Of a stretch of 59,128 nucleotides of DNA, positions 6,999-14,851 are shown piece by piece. Made by a program: the position numbers and the translations under genes. This stretch comes from Bacteroidales bacterium UBA6244. Its GTDB lineage: Bacteria; Bacteroidota; Bacteroidia; Bacteroidales; F082. Within the stretch, counting starts at the first letter, position 1. Every line of letters starts with the position of its first letter. The notes under the pieces are model-generated. The model was not told the origin of the DNA and ran no database searches. It saw nothing but the letters and a program-made list of their open reading frames with translations. The stretch spans positions 1 through 59,128 of the forward strand of contig DJVY01000207.1 in NCBI GenBank assembly GCA_002440885.1. Reading direction: 5' to 3'.

Positions 6999-9101
6999 TT
7001 ATTTCAATATCATTACTGTCCCTTTCGCTAACTTTTCTTCCGTATCGTAAGGGCAGGTAAATCGGATTATCCAGGAATAGACGTCGGGTGTTGGGTCATT
7101 GTCCTTGTAATAACCGTCCCAGGCTTTGCCTATATCGTCTGATTCGTAAACGATAGTCCCCCACCGGTTTCTTATGATAAGCCTGTAAGTCTCAATTGGT
7201 TCGTTGGCGATTGGCGTAAAAAAGTCATTAAGCCCGTCTCCGTTTGGGGTGAAAGCATTTGGGCAGTAAATCTTACAGTGACTTTCGTAGTTCACCTGAA
7301 TGGTATCGCTGCCGATACATCCATCTTTATCAACAGAAGCCCAGTAAGTTCCGGGTGAGCTAACGTTAATGGTGTATCCGGTTTCACCATTGCTCCAATG
7401 AGCAGGCGGGTAGGCTGTGTTAGTAGATAGCACCAAAAGTTCTCCTGCTTGTAAAAGAGTGTCATTTCCCAGAAAAACAAACGGACTTTCAATCATTTGT
7501 AAATCTACCGTGTCGCTGGCAGTGCAGCCATACTGGTTGATCGCTTGGGCGTAGTACCTCCCGGATGCTTTCACATGGTAATGGTTTTCAGTACTCCCAT
7601 CCTGCCAAAGGACATCGTCCTGGTCAGATCCGGCCTGTAGCCATAATTCATCACTACTACAGAAATTGCGGTCTTCACCCAGATTCACTTCGGGTGTTGC
7701 GTTAATGGTGATGTTCTTGAATAAGGTATCCGTATTTGCGTTGAACCATGAGATCAAACGAACCGTGTAATCGCCAGGTGATGTGTATATATGGTATGGG
7801 TTAATGTCTGTCGATTGATTCAAATCTCCCGATAAAGGATCTCCGAAGTCCCACAATACGCTCATTAGTTCCACTTCGTTGGTGAGGTTAAAAAAAGTGG
7901 TGTCGTTTTCGCATTGATTCAGGGAGTAAAAATCCTGTAGTTGAACGAAATAACTTTGAACAAAAGTGGGGAGACCCCATATACATGAGGCTGTGCCCAG
8001 GTCAAAATCGTCTTCGATGAAATCACAGGCAGCACCTCTTTTTTCCGGAAAACCTATACTTCCCAGAAAATGATCACCCACAAATTCTGACCCCACCGTG
8101 TCGTATTTGGCAATATAGATTTTTCGGTCAGGAGCAATCTGTAGCGCACCAACAAAGTCGTTGCTCACCGATCCGACCTCAATACCCGACTGAATCATTT
8201 CGGCTGGGGGAAGCGTAACATCAAATTGTATTATCCTTCGACGATTGTGATAATCGCTAATATAAAGCATGTTGCCACTTGGAGAGAACTCTAAACCATA
8301 AGCCCGGGGATATTGGCTTAAAAAAGTGATGGGGTTTGAAACCTCACCTGTCTGGTTATCAAAATCGAAAAGCTGAAAGCTATTATTTATTCTGGTGATA
8401 ATGCCAATTTTCGATCCATCGGGGGAGGCTTTCATGTAACCGGGAGTATACTCACTGCTGCCCTGATGGTCTAAACCACTGTGGCTGATAACAGCCAAAT
8501 CTTTGTCGATCCCTTGTTCGGTAAGCAAAAAGGCATAAAAAGCATCGGTGTTCCATAAGTGGGTAATGATCCAGATGTCGATCCCGTTGGCATGAGGTAT
8601 GGCGGTAACTTTTTCTTCTGTAGGCGACGCATTTAAGGTGTTGTTTATGGGTCCTGTTAAGTCACCACCTCCACCGCTGAGCGTCATATCTACAACTGAA
8701 TACCTCAGTCCATCGTATCCAATTTCTTTGGGAACGGTGAAAATATAATATAGCGGATTGTTTCCCGGTTTTTTGGCAATAATGGCAGACTGTGTGGCTG
8801 ATTGGTGTCCCATAAGGCTTTGCCCGTTAGGCATTAAATAGCCGTTTTTATTCCAAACTTTTTGTCCGTTTGTATAAAACATCAGGTTACCCTCCTTATC
8901 GGATATTACGGCGCAGCCTTCACGTTGGTACATGGCAGAATTGGTCAGGGCGCGGGGTTGTCCGCTATTAAAGTCGAGGCCTGCGTAGTCGCCGAAATAC
9001 CAGATGTTTCCTTCTTTTTGCGCATGGCAATCTATCTCCGAGATCATCGTAAAAATGCCAATTATCAGGATTTGAAAAAACTCTGTCGAAGGCTTTTTCA
9101 T
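6999..9101 (-). CDS. Secreted protein with PKD module and T9SS type B (gliding-motility-associated) C-terminal domain
   Basis: This 700-residue protein starts MKKPSTEFFQILIIGIFTMI, a signal peptide ending near DCHAQ. I chose the ATG at 9101 because it falls 1 base after the stop of the upstream gene; a longer frame to 9176 would overlap that gene and hide the signal peptide. Residues ~30-400 look like a beta-propeller-type repeat region (IWYFGDYAGLDFNSG, MKASPDGSKIGI, LEFSPSGNMLYISD). A PKD-like module (VLWDFGDPLSGD) follows, then Ig-like segments ending in VDLQM and IQVNY. The protein ends in the CHU_C type B sorting domain: CPNAFTPNGDGLNDFF, then RNRWGTIVYES, AWDGYYKDN and a final GTVMILK. 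It is expected on the cell surface or in the medium. Enzymatic function is not apparent. Confidence 0.85.
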   Translation of the reverse strand: MKKPSTEFFQILIIGIFTMISEIDCHAQKEGNIWYFGDYAGLDFNSGQPRALTNSAMYQREGCAVISDKEGNLMFYTNGQKVWNKNGYLMPNGQSLMGHQSATQSAIIAKKPGNNPLYYIFTVPKEIGYDGLRYSVVDMTLSGGGGDLTGPINNTLNASPTEEKVTAIPHANGIDIWIITHLWNTDAFYAFLLTEQGIDKDLAVISHSGLDHQGSSEYTPGYMKASPDGSKIGIITRINNSFQLFDFDNQTGEVSNPITFLSQYPRAYGLEFSPSGNMLYISDYHNRRRIIQFDVTLPPAEMIQSGIEVGSVSNDFVGALQIAPDRKIYIAKYDTVGSEFVGDHFLGSIGFPEKRGAACDFIEDDFDLGTASCIWGLPTFVQSYFVQLQDFYSLNQCENDTTFFNLTNEVELMSVLWDFGDPLSGDLNQSTDINPYHIYTSPGDYTVRLISWFNANTDTLFKNITINATPEVNLGEDRNFCSSDELWLQAGSDQDDVLWQDGSTENHYHVKASGRYYAQAINQYGCTASDTVDLQMIESPFVFLGNDTLLQAGELLVLSTNTAYPPAHWSNGETGYTINVSSPGTYWASVDKDGCIGSDTIQVNYESHCKIYCPNAFTPNGDGLNDFFTPIANEPIETYRLIIRNRWGTIVYESDDIGKAWDGYYKDNDPTPDVYSWIIRFTCPYDTEEKLAKGTVMILK

Positions 9102-9102
9102 T

Positions 9103-10059
9103 TTAAGAGATTTGTCGGAAACGTGCTTCTGCGATAGTCTTAGATCTGCGTATGCTGGCATCCAGTTCAAATCCAATTAAAATGATGAAGGAGTTGTAAA
9201 AGAGCCAAACCATTAACAAAATCAACGATCCTAATGAACCGAACAGGACGTTGTAGTTGGAGAAATTCTCAAAATACACTTTCAAAAAATAACCACCCAA
9301 AATAAACAAGATGGTGGAAAGTGTCGATCCGGCTGAAAAAAAGCGGTATCTTCTGGTTTTATCTTTTTTCTGTCCGAGATAATAAAGCACAGAAACACTA
9401 AGCAAAATGCTGCCGGATGTAATAAGCCACTGAACAATAACCAAAATAACTTTGATAATGCTGCCCGAAAACTGAAACCATTGATCGAGGCTGCTAATGA
9501 TATAATTTCCCGAGGTTATTAATAACATGGCTACCATAACCAGAAAGGATATAAGAAGCATGAGCAAAAAGGCCATGAGCTTTTGTCTTAAAAAATTCCA
9601 GGTTTCTATTCGGTGATAACTTTGGTTAAAGCCTTCCAGAATAGCGTCTATCCCATTGGTGGCGAAATAGATGGTCATTATAAAACCCAGCGAAAGCAGT
9701 CCGCTTTGGGGGCGGCTTACAATTTCGATGATGGTTGGTTTCACCATTTCAAAAACGCTCGCTGGTATAATCTGATCCATTAAATCAAGCAAAGTGCCTT
9801 GCATGTCTTCGGAGGTGACGTAAGGAATCAAAGTGAATAAAAAGAGGATGAGAGGAATCAGTGCCAGAAAAAAATTGTAAGCGATGGCTGAAGCCCTGTA
9901 GCTTAGCACACCCCTGAAGAGCCCCCGCATGAAAAACACCAGAACATCATACAGTGGAACACCATCAAAGCCGGGCAGCACGATGCGTGAAAGTTTCAGA
10001 CGTAACAAGTGCCCAACTCCGGAAATATGATCGCTTATATTTAAAAACAGTTTCTTCAA
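9103..10059 (-). CDS. YihY/BrkB family inner-membrane protein
   Basis: This 318-residue protein has six predicted membrane helices. It contains the family landmarks RASAIAYNFFLALIPLILFL (residues ~55-75), a GFIMTIYFATNGIDAI segment, and a late GSLGSLILLMVWLFYNSFII helix followed by GFELDAS. The YihY/BrkB family was once called RNase BN by mistake; the biochemical role is still unclear, with envelope or transport functions suggested. It lies 10 bases after nadC and 1 base before the T9SS type-B gene, so it is probably co-transcribed with both. Confidence 0.88.
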   Translation of the reverse strand: MKKLFLNISDHISGVGHLLRLKLSRIVLPGFDGVPLYDVLVFFMRGLFRGVLSYRASAIAYNFFLALIPLILFLFTLIPYVTSEDMQGTLLDLMDQIIPASVFEMVKPTIIEIVSRPQSGLLSLGFIMTIYFATNGIDAILEGFNQSYHRIETWNFLRQKLMAFLLMLLISFLVMVAMLLITSGNYIISSLDQWFQFSGSIIKVILVIVQWLITSGSILLSVSVLYYLGQKKDKTRRYRFFSAGSTLSTILFILGGYFLKVYFENFSNYNVLFGSLGSLILLMVWLFYNSFIILIGFELDASIRRSKTIAEARFRQIS

Positions 10060-10069
10060 CTCTTTGCTA

Positions 10070-10927
10070 TTACTGGTGTGCAGCTTTTAGGCTGATATCG
10101 AGGCTTTTAATTTGATGAGTGAGTGCCCCTACAGAGATAAAATCAACACCGCTCTCAGCAAAATCACGGATGGTGTCGATACTTATCCCACCGGAAGCTT
10201 CTGTTTCCAACCGACCATCGATCTGTTGAACGGCTTTTTTCAAGTCCTCTGGCGTAAAATTGTCCAGCATCACCCGGTCAATACCTCTCATGTTCAAGAC
10301 GAGTTCTAACTCGGAAAAGTTGCGGACTTCTACCTCAATTTTTAATTTTTTTCCTAACCTGTCCAGGTAGGCGTGTGTTTTATTTATGGCATTCACCAAA
10401 CCTCCTGCAAAATCGGCATGATTGTCTTTAATCATAATCATGTCGTAAAGCCCAAACCGGTGATTTTGCCCTCCTCCTGTTTTAACAGCCATTTTTTCTG
10501 TAATCCTGTTCCCTGGGGTGGTTTTGCGTGTGTCGAGTAATTTGGTTTTCAATCCGCTGAGCTTCTGAACAATTCTATTTGTAAAAGTGGCTATTCCACT
10601 CATGCGCTGTATAAAGTTGAGCGCCGTCCGTTCAGCAGAAAGGATGGACTGTGACCTTCCTTTTACAGTCAAAATGACATCTCCTTTTTTTAAAGTCTGC
10701 CCTTCTTCTAATGCAATATTTACCTGAAGTTCGGGGTCAACAGTCTGAAATACCAGTGCTGCTACTTCTGCGCCAGCCAGAATACCTTCCTCTTTCGCTA
10801 ACATAATAGCTTCGCCCATAGCACTTTTTGGTATAGTGGCCAGAGAAGTATGGTCACCATCTCCCAGATCCTCGCTTAATGCAAAGCGGATAATTTTTAA
10901 AACTTGACTTTTTTCTATATCTGTCAT
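10070..10927 (-). CDS. nadC: Nicotinate-nucleotide diphosphorylase (carboxylating)
   Basis: Quinolinate phosphoribosyltransferase makes nicotinate mononucleotide from quinolinate and PRPP in NAD biosynthesis. The 285-residue protein shows the N-terminal EDLGDGDHTS motif, ERTALNFIQRMSGIAT, the phosphate-binding TRKTTPGNR, HRFGLYDMIMIKDNH and the C-terminal EASGGIS and ISVGALTH segments. The ATG at 10927 overlaps the stop of the DUF4783 gene as TAATG, which sets the start. A longer frame to 11008 would lie inside that gene. Only nadC of the de novo pathway is in this window. Confidence 0.95.
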   Translation of the reverse strand: MTDIEKSQVLKIIRFALSEDLGDGDHTSLATIPKSAMGEAIMLAKEEGILAGAEVAALVFQTVDPELQVNIALEEGQTLKKGDVILTVKGRSQSILSAERTALNFIQRMSGIATFTNRIVQKLSGLKTKLLDTRKTTPGNRITEKMAVKTGGGQNHRFGLYDMIMIKDNHADFAGGLVNAINKTHAYLDRLGKKLKIEVEVRNFSELELVLNMRGIDRVMLDNFTPEDLKKAVQQIDGRLETEASGGISIDTIRDFAESGVDFISVGALTHQIKSLDISLKAAHQ

Positions 10928-11334
10928 TATTCCTGTTTTTTTACCATATCGAGCTGGATAATCTTTTTCTCTGATTCCTGCGTGGCTAAAAGTAAGTATA
11001 TGCGCCACTTTGTTCCTTTGGTGTGGTAATAGTAAATGAAGTACTCTTGGTTGTCGTCAATTCCCGATTTAAATAATACTACCTGATCTGCTGGATGGTT
11101 CTCGAAAAAAGCAGCCAATTGTAGCTTGGCTTGACTCCGGCTGACAACCTTTTGCTCATTGTCGATATTAAGGAGGATAAACGACCCGAAATGCAGGGCA
11201 AGTCCATCGGTATTCCCTGATTTAAGCTCTGACAGGAAGCTCTTGGTTTGGCTTGTGGTCTTCTGGGCCATAACCTGACCTAAAGAAAAGAGCCACAAAA
11301 TCAATAGCATTCCTAAAATTCCGGTAATTTTCAT
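10927..11334 (-). CDS. DUF4783 family exported protein
   Basis: This 135-residue protein has a signal peptide (MKITGILGMLLILWLFSLGQ, cleavage near VMAQ). The remainder matches my recollection of DUF4783, a small cystatin/NTF2-like domain found in Bacteroidota. It has a short helix LSELKSGNTDGLALHFG, an AKLQLAAFFENHPAD segment, and strands YFIYYYHTKGTKWRIYLLL. Members are often encoded immediately upstream of nadC, as here, but their role is unknown. I chose the ATG at 11334 because a promoter-like element at 11353-11360 overlaps the alternative ATG at 11355. It is the first gene of the nadC, yihY and T9SS type-B group. Confidence 0.75.
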   Translation of the reverse strand: MKITGILGMLLILWLFSLGQVMAQKTTSQTKSFLSELKSGNTDGLALHFGSFILLNIDNEQKVVSRSQAKLQLAAFFENHPADQVVLFKSGIDDNQEYFIYYYHTKGTKWRIYLLLATQESEKKIIQLDMVKKQE

Positions 11335-11352
11335 CCCTATTGTTTTAAAATC

Positions 11353-11360
11353 CAAAGGTA
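11353..11360 (-). promoter_or_regulatory. Candidate -7 element (TACCTTTG) of the DUF4783-nadC operon
   Basis: The minus strand reads TACCTTTG, 19 bases before the ATG at 11334. The -33 box is not clear. Confidence 0.4.
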
Positions 11361-11529
11361 CATGATTTTTTTCAAGGTTTAATTTTTTATCCCATCGTTT
11401 GGGTTTTTAAGGCTATTCTCAACTGTTTTTTATTACCGGCTTCAATGTTGTCGCAGCAATTTTTATGATTCTGTTTTTGTTTTCTGCGAAACTTTTTAAT
11501 TGACCTATCAAAAACCCCGGGTTATTTAC

Positions 11530-11537
11530 TACTTTTG
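11530..11537 (+). promoter_or_regulatory. Candidate -7 element (TACTTTTG)
   Basis: TACTTTTG lies 20 bases before the ATG of the lipoprotein gene at 11558. An upstream TTG at 11500-11502 is 27 bases away, longer than the usual 19-21, so the -33 part is doubtful. Confidence 0.4.
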
Positions 11538-11557
11538 GAACTTGTTTAGAATAGCAT

Positions 11558-12268
11558 ATGAAGATGAAGTGGTTAGTTTTATTTAGGTGGGTTACGTTGC
11601 TAATGGTTTTAATAGCAAGCTCTTGTAATTTTGGCGAAGATGGTAGCGATCGTTCTTTTAACCAAAATCTACAGTCTTTCAACGATTCTTTTAATAAGGT
11701 AGATAGCGCCATTTTACTCATCGATCAAATGCAAGATGAGCTTGACATTGTTGAAGCGCAGCAACAAAATGGACAACTCGATGCCGGAGAGGCAAAACGC
11801 GCACGTCAAAGAATAAGAAGTGATTATGGGAACAGGATTTCTCAAAATAGTCATGTGATGCCAGTTACCGGTTTGCCACTTTGGGCTTCTCAGCTAGGGC
11901 TGTCAGAGCCTGTTGGCATGACGCTGGATGCCAATTTTTCGCAATCTACATCTGAAAATAATCCCAATGAAGGGTATAATTCCATTGTTTTAGTCTATCG
12001 GGGCAGTTACGATCAGGCTATGCAACAGGCGGAGATAATTTCGTCCCGTGCTTCCATACCCATGAGTAAGGATTTTGCAGATGCACAACAACTTGCCCGT
12101 GAATACGACATTGCTGTTTTAAAAGGCATGGCTTACATGAATTTTGAAATTGGGGCAACTCAGCTGCCTCATTATTCTGTTGCTATCACCGTTGATGAGG
12201 ATGGAACTTTAACCATATCGGCTACCGATACGCAAAAATTCAACGAACAAATGAACGATTTAGAATAA
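11558..12268 (+). CDS. Hypothetical lipoprotein
   Basis: This 236-residue protein has a lipoprotein signal peptide. After MKMKWLVLFRWVTLLMVLIA the lipobox ASSC places the lipidated cysteine at residue 23. Residues ~30-85 are Gln/Asp-rich and helical (possible coiled coil). The C-terminal half contains LPLWASQLGLSEPVGMTLD, a YNSIVLVYRGSYDQAMQQAE strand-helix unit and a final beta-rich segment HYSVAITVDEDGTLTISATD. I do not recognise the family. The SDR gene starts 4 bases after its stop, so the two are probably co-transcribed. The protein may act at the outer membrane or in the periplasm; no function is assigned. Confidence 0.75.
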   Translation: MKMKWLVLFRWVTLLMVLIASSCNFGEDGSDRSFNQNLQSFNDSFNKVDSAILLIDQMQDELDIVEAQQQNGQLDAGEAKRARQRIRSDYGNRISQNSHVMPVTGLPLWASQLGLSEPVGMTLDANFSQSTSENNPNEGYNSIVLVYRGSYDQAMQQAEIISSRASIPMSKDFADAQQLAREYDIAVLKGMAYMNFEIGATQLPHYSVAITVDEDGTLTISATDTQKFNEQMNDLE

Positions 12269-12272
12269 CCAG

Positions 12273-12977
12273 ATGAATATTATTATCACCGGGGCAAGCA
12301 ACGGCATTGGAAGCGACATAGCCCGTACGTTGGCATTGAATCCGGACAACAGAATAGTTGGAATTGCACGCTCAGACGAGAAACTTAAGGTGTTGTCCGA
12401 CGAAATTAATCAGAATGGTGATGATGAGAATTTCTTTGCTCTTCCATATGATCTGGGATTCCCGGACATTGCCGAAAGACTCGTGCCAAAGATATTAACC
12501 CTTATGCCAACTATTGATATTCTCGTCAACAATGCTGGTTTGCTGATCAATAAGCCTTTTGAACTAATGACCGATATGGACTTTGATGAACTGTTTAAGG
12601 TAAATGTCAAGGCTCCATTTAGACTGATTAGTAGTTTGTTGCTCTTTTTTAATAGGAACGCACATATCGTAAATGTGTCGAGTATGGGAGGATTGCAGGG
12701 GAGTGCCAAATTTGCCGGTTTGTCGCTCTACAGTGCATCCAAAGGCGCTTTGGCTGTTTTAAGTGAATGCTTGGCACAGGAATTTGTTGACAGATCAATT
12801 TCAGTAAATGCGCTGGCGCTGGGTGCTGTTCAAACGGAAATGTTGAACCAGGCTTTCCCGGGATATACGGCTCCGCTTAAATCAACTGAGATGGCAAAGT
12901 TTATCGCTGATTTTGCACTAAACGGCCATAAATATTTCAATGGAAAAATCCTGCCGGTTTCGGTTTCAACGCCATAG
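12273..12977 (+). CDS. Short-chain dehydrogenase/reductase (SDR) family protein
   Basis: This 234-residue classical SDR begins directly with the cofactor motif: IIITGASNGIGSDIA (TGxxxGxG, residues ~3-17). It continues with the structural NNAG motif (ILVNNAGLL), the catalytic serine in IVNVSSMGG and the active-site YSASK (Tyr and Lys of YxxxK). A C-terminal PG and short tail follow. IARSDEK after strand 2 suggests NADP preference, since basic residues follow the second strand. It may reduce a ketone such as an acyl-ACP intermediate, but it is short for FabG and the substrate is open. It follows the lipoprotein gene with a 4-base gap. Confidence 0.9.
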   Translation: MNIIITGASNGIGSDIARTLALNPDNRIVGIARSDEKLKVLSDEINQNGDDENFFALPYDLGFPDIAERLVPKILTLMPTIDILVNNAGLLINKPFELMTDMDFDELFKVNVKAPFRLISSLLLFFNRNAHIVNVSSMGGLQGSAKFAGLSLYSASKGALAVLSECLAQEFVDRSISVNALALGAVQTEMLNQAFPGYTAPLKSTEMAKFIADFALNGHKYFNGKILPVSVSTP

Positions 12978-13117
12978 TTTTGGCCATTCAGACAAGTGTT
13001 ATCTGAATTTATACTAATTTTTAACAGGTATGCGAAGCGATAACTGTTTAGAAGTAGTAATACTCGATAGGAACAAACAAAAATTTTTGTAATCCTGTTC
13101 CGATTCGGTATAGTTCG

Positions 13118-13125
13118 TAATTTTG
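13118..13125 (+). promoter_or_regulatory. Candidate -7 element (TAATTTTG)
   Basis: TAATTTTG lies 22 bases before the TTG start of the RseC-family gene at 13148. A weak CTG at 13095-13097 is at -33-like spacing (20 bases). This supports independent transcription from here. Confidence 0.35.
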
Positions 13126-13147
13126 CAGCGTAAGAAAATTTATTGCT

Positions 13148-13564
13148 TTGAAAGAACAAATTGTTACCCACCCCGGTTTTGTTAAAACCATTGAGCGCAA
13201 CCGTGTAGAAATCGCCATTATGTCAGTGGCAGGATGTGCTTCCTGCCAACTTAAAGGAGCTTGTTCTGTGAGTGATGTGGAGGAGAAACAAGTGTGGGTA
13301 AAGATGGACGACACTTCGCAGTACAGGATCGGGCAGCAAGTTACCATCGAAATGAAACAATCGCTGGGTACATGGGCTGTTTTGCTCGGCTATGTGTTCC
13401 CTTTTTTGGTGCTGCTTCTGGTATTGATTTTGTGTATTTCTCTGGGTTTCGATCAGGGGTTGTCAGGACTTTTCGCTTTGGGTATGCTGGTGCCTTACTA
13501 TACAGTTCTGTACCTAATGCGTCACTGGCTTGATTCAAGATTTCACTATTCTCTCCGTAACTAG
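13148..13564 (+). CDS. SoxR-reducing system/RseC family membrane protein
   Basis: This 138-residue protein has an N-terminal soluble beta-rich part with a cysteine cluster, CASCQLKGACSVSD (residues ~37-50). That cluster resembles the CGxC...C motif of RseC, which can bind an iron-sulfur cluster. Two membrane helices follow, at residues ~75-97 and 103-122. RseC family proteins are recurrent neighbours of Rnf/Rsx operons and are thought to work with the complex. Here the gene lies 283 bases upstream of rnfB on the same strand. The start codon appears to be TTG, since no ATG or GTG precedes EQIVTHPGFVKTIERNRVEI in a sensible position and a promoter-like box precedes it. Confidence 0.85.
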   Translation: MKEQIVTHPGFVKTIERNRVEIAIMSVAGCASCQLKGACSVSDVEEKQVWVKMDDTSQYRIGQQVTIEMKQSLGTWAVLLGYVFPFLVLLLVLILCISLGFDQGLSGLFALGMLVPYYTVLYLMRHWLDSRFHYSLRN

Positions 13565-13785
13565 GCTTATGTCCTGGTCAGGTGTTTTTTAATTCTTTCT
13601 AAATTAACACAAGCCGATAATTTAGAGGCTTTCTAATCAACTTTCTAAAGGTATTGTAATTCAGCAAGTTTCGGTCTTGCCGTAAAACAACTTCCTTTTT
13701 ATTGTACACTTAACATGCAGAATTCGTGATTATTACGTGCTTTGGGGGTTGCGACTTGCTTCAGTCGATCAATTCTTAAAAGTAC

Positions 13786-13793
13786 TACTTTTG
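13786..13793 (+). promoter_or_regulatory. Candidate -7 element of the rnf operon
   Basis: TACTTTTG lies 54 bases before the rnfB start. No good TTG is found 19-21 bases upstream; the nearest, at 13756-13758, is 27 bases away. The 283-base gap before rnfB contains no other recognisable element. Confidence 0.3.
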
Positions 13794-13847
13794 TACGTCG
13801 TTGAGTAAACAGCGATTGAAACTAGTAATACATTAAAACCGAAAATA

Positions 13848-14840
13848 GTGGACAACATTATTGTAATTGCCGTTCTGGCACTGGGAGGTTTAGGATTAAT
13901 TGCAGCTGTCGTGCTTTTCTTTATCGCCAGTAAATTCAGGGTGTTTGAAGATCCAAAGATTGATGAAGTGGAGGAGGCGTTGCCGTCAGCAAATTGCGGA
14001 GGGTGTGGCTATCCCGGCTGCCGTGCTTTTGCCGAAGCCACCGTTAAATCGGCCAAGGAGAATAAAAGCATCGAGGGACTGAACTGTCCTGTGGGTGGAA
14101 ATGACGTGATGCAAACAGTGGGAAATATTCTTGGGTTAGCAGTAGATGCCACTGACCCAATGATTGCCGTGGTGCGCTGCAACGGATCATTCGCGCATAC
14201 ACCTGCCAAAGTTAAATACGAAGGAGCTACCTCGTGCGCTTTTGCTCACGCGTTATACGGCGGAGAAGGTGGTTGCCAGTATGGCTGTTTGGGTCTGGGC
14301 GATTGTGTTGCTGCCTGTAATTTCGATGCCATCCACATGAATCCTGAAACAGGATTGCCTGAAGTAAACGACAAATGTACCGCTTGCAACGCATGTGTTA
14401 TTGCATGTCCGAGAGATATCATCGAGTTGCGAAAACGTGGTCCCAAGGATAAAAGGATCTTTGTTTCCTGTGTAAATATGGAAAAGGGTGCTGCCGCCAA
14501 AAAGAATTGTGAAGTAGCCTGTATAGGATGCAGCTTGTGCCAAAAAGCATGTGCTTTTGACGCCATCACCATTACCAACTTCCTGGCTTATATCGATTTT
14601 AACAAATGTACCTTGTGTCGTAAGTGCGTTGAAGTGTGTCCTACCAATGCCATTCATGAAATAAACTTTAAACCCAGGAAACCTAAACCCGAATCAGCTC
14701 CGGAGAAAACGGTTGTCAGGAAATCTGAAACGGTTGAAAAGGAGGCTGTGCCGGCAAAGGAGCAGATAGAGAAAGGTGATACCAAAGCTCCCGATGCTAC
14801 TACAGAGGTTAAGGAAGATATAAAAGTAACTAAAGAATAA
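13848..14840 (+). CDS. rnfB: Rnf complex subunit RnfB (Fe-S electron carrier)
   Basis: RnfB passes electrons from ferredoxin into the ion-translocating Rnf complex. The 330-residue protein has one N-terminal membrane helix (residues ~3-27). A 4Fe-4S motif follows, with Cys at 50, 53, 58 and 80 (ANCGGCGYPGCRAF). Four further cysteine clusters come next: CQYGCLGLGDCVAAC, CTACNACVIACP, CIGCSLCQKAC and CTLCRKCVEVCP. This exceeds the short E. coli RsxB and resembles RnfB of anaerobes. The last ~55 residues form a Pro/Lys/Glu-rich tail with no cysteine. The start is GTG. It is the first gene of rnfBCDGEA. Confidence 0.95.
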   Translation: MDNIIVIAVLALGGLGLIAAVVLFFIASKFRVFEDPKIDEVEEALPSANCGGCGYPGCRAFAEATVKSAKENKSIEGLNCPVGGNDVMQTVGNILGLAVDATDPMIAVVRCNGSFAHTPAKVKYEGATSCAFAHALYGGEGGCQYGCLGLGDCVAACNFDAIHMNPETGLPEVNDKCTACNACVIACPRDIIELRKRGPKDKRIFVSCVNMEKGAAAKKNCEVACIGCSLCQKACAFDAITITNFLAYIDFNKCTLCRKCVEVCPTNAIHEINFKPRKPKPESAPEKTVVRKSETVEKEAVPAKEQIEKGDTKAPDATTEVKEDIKVTKE

Positions 14841-14851
14841 AATTCGATATA

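Noticed and set aside
9102..9176. Longer start for the T9SS type-B protein
   Set aside because: It would overlap the YihY gene by 70 bases and bury the signal peptide.
11419..11721. 100-codon frame on the minus strand
   Set aside because: It runs antisense to the lipoprotein gene and its promoter, with no recognisable protein features.
14246..14657. Two overlapping minus-strand frames inside rnfB
   Set aside because: Both are shadows of the strongly supported rnfB cysteine-rich coding frame.
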